DNA from: Nonomuraea polychroma
GTDB lineage: Bacteria; Actinomycetota; Actinomycetes; Streptosporangiales; Streptosporangiaceae
DNA: 64,000 nucleotides
Direction of reading: 5' to 3'
Assembly: GCF_004011505.1 (NCBI RefSeq)
Contig: NZ_SAUN01000001.1
Span: 2,666,001 to 2,730,000, forward strand
Shown: piece after piece, positions 17,544 through 25,944 of the stretch
How positions within the stretch are numbered: position 1 is the first letter of the stretch
Layout: every line of letters starts with the position of its first letter
The notes under the pieces: model-generated
The model's database searches: none
Told to the model about the DNA's origin: nothing
What the model saw: the letters and a program-made list of their open reading frames with translations, nothing else
Position numbers and translations under genes: made by a program

Positions 17544-18202
17544 TCACCGCGGTGATCGTCGATGATCATGCGGCCATTGCCGCCGGTGTGCGCGCCTGGT
17601 GCTCCGAAGCCGCGCCGCCGATCGATCTCATCGATGCCGGGGACCGGCTCGCCGACGTCTGGACCGGACCCGGCGCCGCCGCCGACGTGGTGATCTTCGA
17701 TTTGGAGCTGGTGCCGCGCAGACCGGACTTCGGTGAGCTCCGCAGGCTGGTCGACAACGGCAGGCGGGTGATCGTGTACTCGCAGCACACCGACGACGCG
17801 ACCGCGATCAAGTGCGTCGACCTCGGCGCGCTCGCCTACCTGACCAAGCGCGAAGGACCCGAGCACCTGGTGCCCGCCATCCGGGCGGCGGCGCGGGGCG
17901 AGCCCTACACCGGGCCGTCGCTGTCCGGCGCGCTCGTCGCCGACGACGCCCCCGGCCGGCCCCGCCTGTCCCAGCGCGAAACCGAGGTGCTGCGGGCCTG
18001 GTTCGTGTCCTCCTCGAAGGAGCTCGTCGCCGTCAAGCTCAACATCACCGTCAAGACCGTGGACACCTACATCGCGCGCGTACGGGTGAAGTACGCCAAC
18101 GTGGGACGGGCCGCCCGGACCAAGAGCGAGCTCGTCGGCCGCGCCCTCGACGACGGGCTCATCACGCTCGCCGAGCTCAACCAAACGGTGACCTCGTTGT
18201 AG
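17501..18202 (+). CDS. response regulator, NarL/LuxR type
   Basis: A 233-residue protein. The receiver domain has the acidic pair Asp21-Asp22 (VIVDDHAAI), the phospho-acceptor Asp67 (VVIFDLEL), Ser94 and Lys116 (YLTKREG). A GerE/LuxR helix-turn-helix occupies about residues 165-225 (LSQRETEVLRAWFVSSSKEL, then VKTVDTYIARVRVKY). Phosphorylation by the upstream kinase should promote DNA binding. The gene begins 43 bases inside the pseudokinase gene and is last in the operon. The target genes cannot be told. Confidence 0.9.
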   Translation: MAADSAPGSAADELITAVIVDDHAAIAAGVRAWCSEAAPPIDLIDAGDRLADVWTGPGAAADVVIFDLELVPRRPDFGELRRLVDNGRRVIVYSQHTDDATAIKCVDLGALAYLTKREGPEHLVPAIRAAARGEPYTGPSLSGALVADDAPGRPRLSQRETEVLRAWFVSSSKELVAVKLNITVKTVDTYIARVRVKYANVGRAARTKSELVGRALDDGLITLAELNQTVTSL

Positions 18203-18579
18203 GGCATTCGCCGGACACCAGAGCACCCCGTGCCTTCATAGAGTGGCGGTCAGTCGCGGCCAAGCCGCGCGGATGCCCTCCGCGATGGAGCGGTGGGTAT
18301 CCCTTGCCCGGGAACGCATGCGAAAGCCGTGGGGGAAGCTTCCTGTCTTGCCTGTCGCTGAGTCAGCCGCCGGCCCGGTCATACCGGCCGGCGATGTTCC
18401 CTCCGGCGGGAGACACGCACCAGCACTTCGACGTGGGGCCGGCGGCGTTGGCGTAGAGCGCGCCGCCGCCGGGCGATGACGCGGTTCCAGCCGGAGGCGT
18501 GGTCCACGCGCGGCAGACCATCATGATCGTCGGGATCGGCGCTCCAGGCGTTGCATCCGACAGGACGGGGACATTCCTG
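18203..18579. other. 377-base intergenic region before the AfsR-like regulators
   Basis: This stretch separates the two-component operon from the first AfsR-like gene. It holds no recognisable RNA or repeat. A 53-codon ORF on the minus strand (from about 18524 to 18363) has 87% G/C at third positions but no ribosome site; it is discussed as a finding. The promoter of the downstream regulator must lie here, but I see no convincing -35/-10 pair. Confidence 0.5.
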
Positions 18580-20802
18580 ATGGGACTGGAGATCAAGATT
18601 CTGGGGCCATGGGAGATCACGGCGAACGGTGAGCCGGCGACACTGACCGGTGAGCGGCGGGTCGGGGTCCTGGCCAATCTGGCATTGAGCGTCGGCCGGC
18701 CGGTCCCCGCGGGCCGGCTTCTCGCCCAGGTGTGGGGCCAGAGCACAGCGACCACGGCAGGCAAGCAGCTGCACATCGTGGTGTCGAAGCTTCGCGGCCT
18801 CCTCTCACCCCACCAAGGCGACGACATCATCATGACCGTCGCCGGCGGGTACCAGCTGAATCTGCCCCGCGAGAGCATCGACGCCCACCTGTTCACGCTC
18901 CTGGTCGCGCAGGCACGTGCCGCGCACGCCCGGCGCGAGATCGCGGCGGCGGACAAGCTGTTCCAGCGGGCTCTGGCACTGTGGCGGGGCAACGCGCTGG
19001 CCGGCATGAGGGCCCCATGGGCGCAGGTCGAGTCCGCCCGTTTGGAAGAAGAGCGCCTGGCCGCGCTGGAGGACCACATCGACCTACGCCTGGCGGCCGG
19101 TGACCACCACGCGGTGGTGCCGGTGCTCAGCGCCCATACCGAGGCTCACCCGCTGCGGGAGCGTCCTCGCGCCCAGCTGATGCTGGCGTTGTACCGGGCC
19201 TCCCGATCGTCCGACGCCCTCACGGTGTACCAGGAGACGCGCCGCGTCATGGTCGATGAGCTGGGCATCGAACCGGGAGCGGCGTTGCGCCGGCTGCAGC
19301 AGGCGGTGCTGCGGCGGGAGCCCGCGCTCGACCTTGCCTCCCCGGCCCAGCGAACCACACTCACCAGGCCCGCCGTCCCGAACGAACTGCCCGCCGACAG
19401 CCAGGTGTTCACCGCCCGCGCCACGGAAATCGCCTGGCTACGCAGAACGCTCACCGACACCGTGCCCGAACGTCCCGCCGTCGCCGCGATACACGGCCCC
19501 GGAGGGACCGGCAAATCGGCGCTGGCCGTCCACGTCGCGCACGCCATCGCCGACCGCTTCGCCGACGGGGTCCTCTACGTCGATCTGCGCGCCGCCACCG
19601 CCGGGCTCCGGCCGCTGTCGCCGTTCGATGCCCTCAGCCGGTTGCTGCGCTCGCTCGGGCTTGACGGCGCCGCCATACCGTCCACCCTGGAGGAGGCCGT
19701 CGCCCGCTACCGCTCTCTCACCTCGACGCGCAACCTGCTCGTCGTTCTCGACGACGCGCTCGACACCGGCCAGGTCAGGCCTCTCATCCCGGCCGGGCCC
19801 GCCTGCGCGGTCATCGTCACCAGCCGCCAGGTCATGGCCTCTCTCGACCACTCGAGCCATCTGCACCTGGCCGGGCTCGACCACGCCGACGCCACCGCGC
19901 TGTTCGCCCGTATGACCGATCCCCGCCGCGTGAGCGCCGAGCCGGAAGCCGCGCAGCGGATCGTACGGCAGTGCGGTGGCCTGCCCCTGGCACTGCGCAT
20001 CGCGGTGGCACGCCTGGCCGCCCGGCCCGATCGGGCGCTGTCCGGCCTGGCCGATCGCCTCACCGACCCGACCCGCCGCCTCGATGCCCTCGAACACGCC
20101 GACCTGGCGATCCGCTCCAGCATCGCGGTCAGCCTCCAGCACCTCCCGGAAGAGCCCGCAGGTCACGACGCCGCGCACGCGTTCCTCCTGCTCGGGCTCC
20201 TGGAAACCCCCACCCACACGGCGGCTGCCGCGTCCGCTCTCACCGACTGGCCGGAACACCGCGCGCAAGCCGCGCTCAACCGGCTCCTGGACGCCCGCCT
20301 CCTCGAATCCGCGGAGCCCGGTCACTACCGGATGCACGATCTGATCCGCCTCTATGCCCGCGAACAGGCCGCCCGCCACGTGCCCGAATCCGCGCGCGTC
20401 ACTGCCACCCGCCGCGCGTTCCATCACTACCTGGCCACGCTCACGAACGCCTGCGCCCTGATCGACCCCGGCACGGACAGTCCCAAGGCCGACCGGCCCG
20501 GCCTCGCCTTCGCCACCCTCGCAGAGGCGAACCGCTGGGTCGTGGACGAACGCCACAACATCCTCGCCATCGCCCGGCAGGCGACCGCCGACCCCCGCAC
20601 CGCGGCCGCCGCGCAGGGTCTCCCCGACGCCCTCTCCCGGCTCTTCTGGCGCAGGTGCCGCACGATGGAGCGCTCCGCCGTGTCGGCGGCAGGCTTGACG
20701 ACACAGGCCGTCGCGACGCCTCAAGAGGGCAGGCGAGCGTTCACGCCGATATCGCCGCCGCCTGGAAGGCGGCCCCACCTTACGGCCAACCGGACGTCGT
20801 AA
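18580..20802 (+). CDS. AfsR-like SARP/NB-ARC regulator, C-terminally truncated
   Basis: A 740-residue regulator. Residues 1-95 are an OmpR-type winged helix (LEIKILGPWEITANGEPATL at the start), and about 96-245 are the bacterial transcriptional activator (BTAD) domain. An NB-ARC ATPase follows, with P-loop GPGGTGKSALAV near residue 306 and Walker B LLVVLDDAL near 385. The ATG at 18580 matches the start of the tandem paralogue; in-frame starts upstream are unlikely. The next gene is a close paralogue of 942 residues. This copy loses similarity after about residue 695 and lacks the TPR tail, ending in an unrelated basic segment. Family members activate secondary-metabolism or development genes; the target is unknown. 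Confidence 0.85.
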   Translation: MGLEIKILGPWEITANGEPATLTGERRVGVLANLALSVGRPVPAGRLLAQVWGQSTATTAGKQLHIVVSKLRGLLSPHQGDDIIMTVAGGYQLNLPRESIDAHLFTLLVAQARAAHARREIAAADKLFQRALALWRGNALAGMRAPWAQVESARLEEERLAALEDHIDLRLAAGDHHAVVPVLSAHTEAHPLRERPRAQLMLALYRASRSSDALTVYQETRRVMVDELGIEPGAALRRLQQAVLRREPALDLASPAQRTTLTRPAVPNELPADSQVFTARATEIAWLRRTLTDTVPERPAVAAIHGPGGTGKSALAVHVAHAIADRFADGVLYVDLRAATAGLRPLSPFDALSRLLRSLGLDGAAIPSTLEEAVARYRSLTSTRNLLVVLDDALDTGQVRPLIPAGPACAVIVTSRQVMASLDHSSHLHLAGLDHADATALFARMTDPRRVSAEPEAAQRIVRQCGGLPLALRIAVARLAARPDRALSGLADRLTDPTRRLDALEHADLAIRSSIAVSLQHLPEEPAGHDAAHAFLLLGLLETPTHTAAAASALTDWPEHRAQAALNRLLDARLLESAEPGHYRMHDLIRLYAREQAARHVPESARVTATRRAFHHYLATLTNACALIDPGTDSPKADRPGLAFATLAEANRWVVDERHNILAIARQATADPRTAAAAQGLPDALSRLFWRRCRTMERSAVSAAGLTTQAVATPQEGRRAFTPISPPPGRRPHLTANRTS

Positions 20803-20914
20803 CGCGGTCCGGCCGGCTCACTCGCTCCCCAGAACGGTCCCGCGATAGTGCGTCGCACGACAGAGCGGGTTCAGGGCTGAGGCCGTCGACGGAGCAGGGC
20901 TGCCGGGCGAGAAA

Positions 20915-20947
20915 ACATACCGGGGATATACCGGAGACATGCTCAAT
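20915..20947 (+). promoter_or_regulatory. 11-bp direct repeats, candidate SARP-binding site
   Basis: Three consecutive 11-base units, ACATACCGGGG, ATATACCGGAG and ACATGCTCAAT, lie 48-80 bp upstream of the second AfsR-like gene. SARP regulators bind direct heptameric repeats spaced 11 bp near the -35 region of their targets. The site could be used by either of the two paralogous regulators. Confidence 0.5.
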
Positions 20948-20980
20948 GTATGTCGTCACACTCGCATGTTCGGTGAACGA

Positions 20981-20994
20981 CGGGAGCGCTCCCG
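20981..20994. promoter_or_regulatory. perfect 14-bp palindrome covering the ribosome site
   Basis: CGGGAGCGCTCCCG ends directly before the ATG at 20995 and contains the only plausible ribosome site, GGGAG. Its 12-bp core equals the operator core recalled for the LacI-family repressor CebR. In RNA the two halves could pair and hide the ribosome site. Confidence 0.55.
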
Positions 20995-23823
20995 ATGGAG
21001 CTGGAGATCAAGATTCTCGGCCCATGGCAGGTGGTCGCCGGCGGGGAGCCGCTGCGGCTGGCCGGTCAGCGGCGCATCGGGGTGCTGGCCAGGCTCGCGG
21101 TCAGTGCCGGTCTGCCGGTCACCGCGCAACAACTCGTCACCGACGTGTGGGCGGGGACTTGGGCGGCGACGGCCGACAAGCAGCTCCACATCGTGGTGTC
21201 GAAGCTCCGGGAACTGCTCGCGCCCCACGTGGGCGGCGAGATCATCGAGACCGTCCCCGGCGGATATGTGCTCACCCTGCCCCGCGACAACATTGACGCC
21301 CACCTGTTCATCCGCCTGGTCCGGCGGGCGCGTACCGCCAGGGCACACGGGGCGGCAGCCGCGGCGGACAGCCTGTTCCGGCAGGCCCTGGCCCTGTGGC
21401 GGGGGACCGCGCTGGCCGAGGTGACCGCCCCGTGGGCCCAGATCGAATCCACCCGGCTGGAGGAGGAACGCCTGGCCGCCTTCGAGGACCACGTCGACCT
21501 GCGTCTGGCCACCGGCCGTCACCACGCGGTGGTGCCCGACCTCGTGCCCCACGTCGAGGCCAACCCGTTGCGGGAGCGCCCACGCGCTCAGCTCATGCTG
21601 GCGCTGTATCGGGCGGCTCGCCCCTCTGAAGCGCTGGAGGTCTATCAGGAGGGCCGGCGCGTCGCCGTCGCCGAACTGGGCATCGAGCCGGGAGCTGAAC
21701 TACGCAAACTGCATGGCGCCGTACTGAGCAGGGATCCCGTGCTCGACCTCGCCACGCCCGCACAGGAGACCGTGCTCGGGGAGCCGGTCGCGCCGGCCGA
21801 ACTGCCCGCCGACACGCGGGCGTTCACCGCCCGGACCGAAGAGGTCGCCTGGCTGCGTGACGTGCTCGCCCGACCGGCTCAGGGGGTTCCGGCCGTGGCC
21901 GCCATCGACGGTCCCGGCGGCATCGGCAAGTCCGCGCTGGCCGTCCACGCCGCGCACGCCGTCGCCGACCGGTTCACCGACGGAGTCGTCTACGTCAATC
22001 TGCACGGCGCCACCGCGGGGCTCCCGCCGCTCTCCTCGATCGAGGCGCTGAGGCAGCTGCTGCGCTCGCTGGGGCTCGACGGCACCGCCGTACCGGCGGA
22101 GCCGGACGAGGCCGCGGCTCGCTATCGTTCGCTCACCGCGGCGTGCAACCTGCTCGTCATCCTCGACAACGCGCTCGACGCCGCGCAGGTGCGCCCGCTG
22201 ATCCCGGCAGGAGCAGACTGCGCCGTCGTCGTCACCAGCCGCGATGTCCTCGGCAGTCTGGACAACGCCCACCACCTGCACCTCGCCGGGCTTACCGACG
22301 CCGAAGCGGTCACGCTGCTCGCACGCATCGCGGGACCGGCCCGTGTCCAGGCCGAGCCGGGGGCCGCAGAGCGGATCATCCGGCTCTGTGGTGGGTTGCC
22401 GCTCGCCGTTCGCATCGCGGGCGCGCGGCTGGCGTCCCGTCCTGACTGGGCGCTGGCCGACCTCGCCGAGCGGCTGGCGGACGCCACGCGCCGTCTCGAC
22501 ACGCTCCAGTACGCCGACCTGGCCGTGCGCGCCGGCATCGCGGTCAGCCACCAGCACCTGCGCGAGGAACCCGCCGGTCAGGACGCGGCTCGCGTCCTGA
22601 CGATGCTCGGCCTGCTCGACACGCCCACCCACACCCCGGCGGCCACCGCCGCGCTCACCGGCTGGCCGGAGCACCGTGCCGAGGCGGCCCTCGACCGCCT
22701 CCGCAACGCCCGCCTCCTCGAATCGGCAGGCCCCAGCCGATACCGGCTCCACGACCTCATCCGCTTGTACACGCGCGAACAGGCCGCCCGTGAGCTCCCC
22801 GAACCCGACCGCGCCGCCGCCGTCCACCGTGCCCTGCACCATTACCTGGCCACGGCCACGACCGCCGGTTCGTGCCTCCACCCCGCGAGTCAGGTCCTTC
22901 TCGGCAGAAAGGCGGACCAGCCCGGCGTCGCCCTCACGAGCGCAGAGGAGGCCAGCCGGTGGGTCGGGGAAGAACGGGACAACCTTCTCGCGGTCGCGCA
23001 ACAGGCTCTCGACGGTCCCGACCCGCAGACCGCCGTCGCACTCGCCATCCGCCTCCACTGGCCCTTCTGCTACCAGGGGTGGCACACGCAACTGATCGGC
23101 ATCTACAAGGCCGCCATCGAGGCGGCCGGACGCTGCGCCGACCGGGCAGGCAAGGCACAGATACGCAGCTTCCTCGGCTGGGTCCACCGCGACCAGGGCC
23201 GCTACGATGACGCGATCTCCGAGCTGGAGCGGGCGCTCGCCGCCTGGGACCGCGCCGGGCTGCCCCGGCGGAAAATAGGCGCGCTCAACACCCTCGGTGT
23301 CACCAACACGCTGGTGGGACGCCTGGACGCCGCCCTCAGCCACCTCGGGCTCGCGCTGACGTTCGCCGAGGGAAGCGAACAGCTCGGCGCCGAGGCCACG
23401 ATCCGCAACAACCGCGTGCACGTCTACTACCGTCAAGGCCGGATGGACGAAGCGGTCGCGGAAGCAAGAGCTGTTGTGGACCTGTTCTCACGAGAGCGCG
23501 TGTCGCTCATGGGCGAGGGCACGGCGCGCGACACGCTCGGTGACGCCTACCGCCACGCCGGCCGCCTCACCGAAGCGGTGGAGAGCTATGAGCTCGCCGT
23601 CAAGATGCTCCGCGAATCCGGCTATCGCCTGGGGGAGGCGGTGTCCCGCTGGTGGCTCGGCACCACCCTTCACGACCTGGGCAGACACGACGAGGCCAGG
23701 AAAGCGTGGCGAGAATCCCTCATGCTCCTGCGGGACGCGCGTCTGCTCACGCCGGCGGAGGCGGATGACATCGACGGCCAGGCCGTGCCGGAAACGCCGA
23801 GACCCATCATGAACATGCTCTGA
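20995..23823 (+). CDS. AfsR-like SARP/NB-ARC/TPR regulator
   Basis: A 942-residue regulator with the full AfsR layout. It has an OmpR-type winged helix (residues 1-95), a BTAD domain (about 96-245), NB-ARC with P-loop GPGGIGKSALAV near residue 306 and Walker B LLVILDNAL, a winged-helix linker (LHDLIRLYTREQAARE), and from about residue 690 a C-terminal TPR array (for example GWVHRDQGRYDDAISELERA). It is strikingly similar to the preceding gene over its first 690 residues, so the pair is a tandem duplication. The start lies just behind a perfect palindrome, and direct repeats of SARP type lie upstream. Target genes are unknown, and no biosynthetic cluster is evident in this window. Confidence 0.9.
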   Translation: MELEIKILGPWQVVAGGEPLRLAGQRRIGVLARLAVSAGLPVTAQQLVTDVWAGTWAATADKQLHIVVSKLRELLAPHVGGEIIETVPGGYVLTLPRDNIDAHLFIRLVRRARTARAHGAAAAADSLFRQALALWRGTALAEVTAPWAQIESTRLEEERLAAFEDHVDLRLATGRHHAVVPDLVPHVEANPLRERPRAQLMLALYRAARPSEALEVYQEGRRVAVAELGIEPGAELRKLHGAVLSRDPVLDLATPAQETVLGEPVAPAELPADTRAFTARTEEVAWLRDVLARPAQGVPAVAAIDGPGGIGKSALAVHAAHAVADRFTDGVVYVNLHGATAGLPPLSSIEALRQLLRSLGLDGTAVPAEPDEAAARYRSLTAACNLLVILDNALDAAQVRPLIPAGADCAVVVTSRDVLGSLDNAHHLHLAGLTDAEAVTLLARIAGPARVQAEPGAAERIIRLCGGLPLAVRIAGARLASRPDWALADLAERLADATRRLDTLQYADLAVRAGIAVSHQHLREEPAGQDAARVLTMLGLLDTPTHTPAATAALTGWPEHRAEAALDRLRNARLLESAGPSRYRLHDLIRLYTREQAARELPEPDRAAAVHRALHHYLATATTAGSCLHPASQVLLGRKADQPGVALTSAEEASRWVGEERDNLLAVAQQALDGPDPQTAVALAIRLHWPFCYQGWHTQLIGIYKAAIEAAGRCADRAGKAQIRSFLGWVHRDQGRYDDAISELERALAAWDRAGLPRRKIGALNTLGVTNTLVGRLDAALSHLGLALTFAEGSEQLGAEATIRNNRVHVYYRQGRMDEAVAEARAVVDLFSRERVSLMGEGTARDTLGDAYRHAGRLTEAVESYELAVKMLRESGYRLGEAVSRWWLGTTLHDLGRHDEARKAWRESLMLLRDARLLTPAEADDIDGQAVPETPRPIMNML

Positions 23824-23832
23824 CCTCGTCGT

Positions 23833-23852
23833 CCGGGGCCGCTGTGCCCCGG
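23833..23852. terminator. bidirectional hairpin terminator
   Basis: A 7-bp stem (CCGGGGC with GCCCCGG, 6-base loop) lies in the 52-base gap between the convergent AfsR-like and HxlR-family genes. Confidence 0.55.
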
Positions 23853-23875
23853 CGAAGGCGGCCAGAACCGCAGGG

Positions 23876-24250
23876 CTAGCGTCCCTGGTAGGTCTCGCGG
23901 GCCGACATGACGTCGGGCATGCGGCCCTCCACCCAGGAGATCAGCGGGATCAGGTGCTCGGCGGCCTCGCGGCCGAGCGTGGTGAGGCTGTATTCGACCC
24001 TGGGCGGGATCGTGTGCTCGGCCTCCCGGAGCACCATGCCGTCGCGTTCCAGGGCCTGGAGGGTCTGGGACAACATCTTCTCGCTGACGCCGTCGACGCG
24101 ACGGCGTAGCGCGTTGAACCGGTAAGGCCCTTCGTACAGGGCCGCCAGCGCCAGGATCGCCCAGCGGCCGGTGATCGTCTCCAGCACCGTGCGTGAGGTG
24201 CACCTGCGCGAGAAGACGTCGGCCACCAGGTTCTCGAACTCGTCCTCCAT
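23876..24250 (-). CDS. HxlR-family redox regulator (QorR-like)
   Basis: A 124-residue winged-helix regulator (TGRWAILALAALYEGPYRFN, then VSEKMLSQTLQALERDGMV). With the ATG at 24250, supported by AAGG eight bases before it, the only cysteine is Cys17. In Corynebacterium glutamicum the quinone-sensing repressor QorR also has a single Cys17 and lies divergent from a quinone reductase gene, as recalled from the literature. The neighbour here is such a reductase, and a perfect 9-bp inverted repeat lies between them. The likely role is repression of itself and the reductase, relieved by oxidation of Cys17. An upstream ATG at 24277 would fall inside the palindrome and is less likely. Confidence 0.85.
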   Translation of the reverse strand: MEDEFENLVADVFSRRCTSRTVLETITGRWAILALAALYEGPYRFNALRRRVDGVSEKMLSQTLQALERDGMVLREAEHTIPPRVEYSLTTLGREAAEHLIPLISWVEGRMPDVMSARETYQGR

Positions 24251-24272
24251 GGGGGCCACCTTACGCGCTCGC

Positions 24273-24295
24273 AGCACTTTCTGGTAGAAAGTGCT
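24273..24295. promoter_or_regulatory. perfect inverted repeat, probable QorR-like operator
   Basis: AGCACTTTC and GAAAGTGCT are perfect 9-base arms around TGGTA. The repeat starts 22 bp from the regulator start and ends 32 bp before the reductase start, well placed to control both divergent genes. Confidence 0.7.
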
Positions 24296-24327
24296 AACCG
24301 AACTGCAGGTACTAGAGGAGAGTAATC

Positions 24328-25164
24328 ATGATCGTGGTAACAGGGGCCAGCGGACACCTGGGCCGGCTGGTGATCGAGGAGCTGAAGAAGCGCGTTCCCG
24401 CCGAGCGGATCGTCGCCGCGGCGCGTACCCCGGAGAAGGCCGCCGATCTCGGCGTCGAGGTGCGGGAAGCCGACTACGACCGGCCGGAGACGCTGAAGGA
24501 CGCGCTGCGCGGCGCCACCAAGGTGCTGCTCATCTCGGGCGTGGACGTCAACCGGGCGCAGCAGCACGCGGCGATCGTGGACGCGGCCAAGGAGGCCGGG
24601 GCCGCGCTCGCCTACACCAGCGCGCCCAGCGCCGACATCACCGAGACGGCCCTCGCCGCCGACCACAAGGCGACCGAGGCGTACATCAAGGCGTCCGGGG
24701 TGGCGTACACGATCGTGCGCAACAACTGGTACCACGAGAACTACGCGCAGTCGATCACGATGGCTCCCCAGCTCGGCGCCCTGTACGGCGCCGCCGGCGA
24801 CGGCCGGATCGCCTCGGCCTCGCGCGCCGACTACGCCGCCGGCGCGGCCGCCGTGCTGGCCGGTGACGGCCACGAGGGCAAGGTCTACGAGCTGACCGGC
24901 GACACCGCCTGGACCCTTGCCGAGCTGGCCGCCGAGATCTCCGCGGTCACCGGCAAGGAGATCGCCTACCAGAACCTGTCGAAGGACGACTACGCGGGCG
25001 TCCTGGCCGGCGCCGGCGTGCCGGCGCCGATGGCGGGGGTGCTGGCCGACGTGGACGTCAACATCTCCCGTGGCTGGCTCGCCCACACCCCGGGCACGCT
25101 CCGGGAGCTCATCGGCCGCCCCACGCAGCCGATCGGCGAGTACGTCCGCGCCGTGCTCGCTTAG
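24328..25164 (+). CDS. NAD(P)H:quinone oxidoreductase, NmrA/QorB-like SDR
   Basis: A 278-residue atypical short-chain dehydrogenase. The nucleotide-binding motif VTGASGHLGRL is at residues 4-14, and segments LISGVDVNRAQQHAAIVDAA and TIVRNNWYHENY are typical of the NmrA/QorB (YtfG) group. These enzymes reduce quinones with NAD(P)H and protect against quinone and thiol stress. GAGGAG lies 7 bases before the ATG. It is divergent from the single-cysteine HxlR regulator with a shared palindrome, the arrangement known for qorR and its reductase in Corynebacterium. The substrate specificity is inferred from family and context. Confidence 0.85.
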   Translation: MIVVTGASGHLGRLVIEELKKRVPAERIVAAARTPEKAADLGVEVREADYDRPETLKDALRGATKVLLISGVDVNRAQQHAAIVDAAKEAGAALAYTSAPSADITETALAADHKATEAYIKASGVAYTIVRNNWYHENYAQSITMAPQLGALYGAAGDGRIASASRADYAAGAAAVLAGDGHEGKVYELTGDTAWTLAELAAEISAVTGKEIAYQNLSKDDYAGVLAGAGVPAPMAGVLADVDVNISRGWLAHTPGTLRELIGRPTQPIGEYVRAVLA

Positions 25165-25410
25165 CGTCGGCGAGGAGTTCCGTCACGGCCGACGGCAGGC
25201 CGGGGAAGGGGACGCTGGGCAAGGTGACCGGCAAGTGCCGTTCAAAAGGTGCTTGTCCGACGTCGTGGCGCATTGCCCCGGCACATGCGGCGGCGTGCAC
25301 TGCACAAAGGCCGTGTCGGCTCCGCCCTGGCTCGCTGTCCCGTACCGCGATGGGCTCGGGGCGCGGGCCGAACCGGGCGGACGTCATCACCGTGCGAGGA
25401 GGAGACCGCT

Positions 25411-25794
25411 GTGATCCGACAGGATGAGCCGACCGCGGATGGGCTGGTCGACGTCACCTTCACGCTGCCCGCCGACATCCCCGGGCGTGTCTCGGTCGTG
25501 GGCGACTTCAACCATTGGGATCCCTACGCCCATCCGATGCGGCGTACCGAGCATGGCACCCACACCGCGGTCGTCACTCTGCCGCAAGGTGCCAGCATCT
25601 GCTTCCGGTATCTGGCCGAGGGCGGGCGCTGGCTGGACGATCTGGACGCTGACGCCCGTGACGAGCGCGGCTGCATCGTGCACATCTCGGCCACCGCCGG
25701 CGGGAACAGGGAAGGTCAGGCACGCCGCCGCCGTGGGCGCGACCGCCTGCGCGTCGCCGACGTGACCCTCCCGCCGGAATACTTCTCCGGATAG
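25411..25794 (+). CDS. small protein with isoamylase-N/CBM48-like domain
   Basis: A 127-residue protein made of one early-set beta-sandwich of the isoamylase N-terminal/CBM48 type: VSVVGDFNHWDPYAHPM near residue 30 and CFRYLAEGGRWLDDLDAD near residue 70. These domains bind alpha-glucans in glycogen-metabolising enzymes and in AMPK-beta-like proteins. The catalytic domain normally attached is absent, and the C-terminal 30 residues are basic. The GTG at 25411 is chosen because GAGGAGGAG lies just upstream. About 245 bases without a gene separate it from the quinone reductase gene. Confidence 0.8.
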   Translation: MIRQDEPTADGLVDVTFTLPADIPGRVSVVGDFNHWDPYAHPMRRTEHGTHTAVVTLPQGASICFRYLAEGGRWLDDLDADARDERGCIVHISATAGGNREGQARRRRGRDRLRVADVTLPPEYFSG

Positions 25795-25944
25795 GCGGTC
25801 CGCTCACGGCTCCGGCGCTCGTCCGTCAGACTCCACAACGCCGCCACCAGCGGGCTGCGCAGGTCCGCATGGCGGCCGGTGGCGGGCCGAACTGTCATGA
25901 TGGCTGCGTTTCTCACAGCCGCTGCCGGACACGGAGGACAAACC

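Noticed and set aside
18363-19079. 238-codon minus-strand frame over the first AfsR-like gene
   Set aside because: Most of it is antisense to the regulator; only the small part outside that gene could be real, and this is listed as a weak finding.
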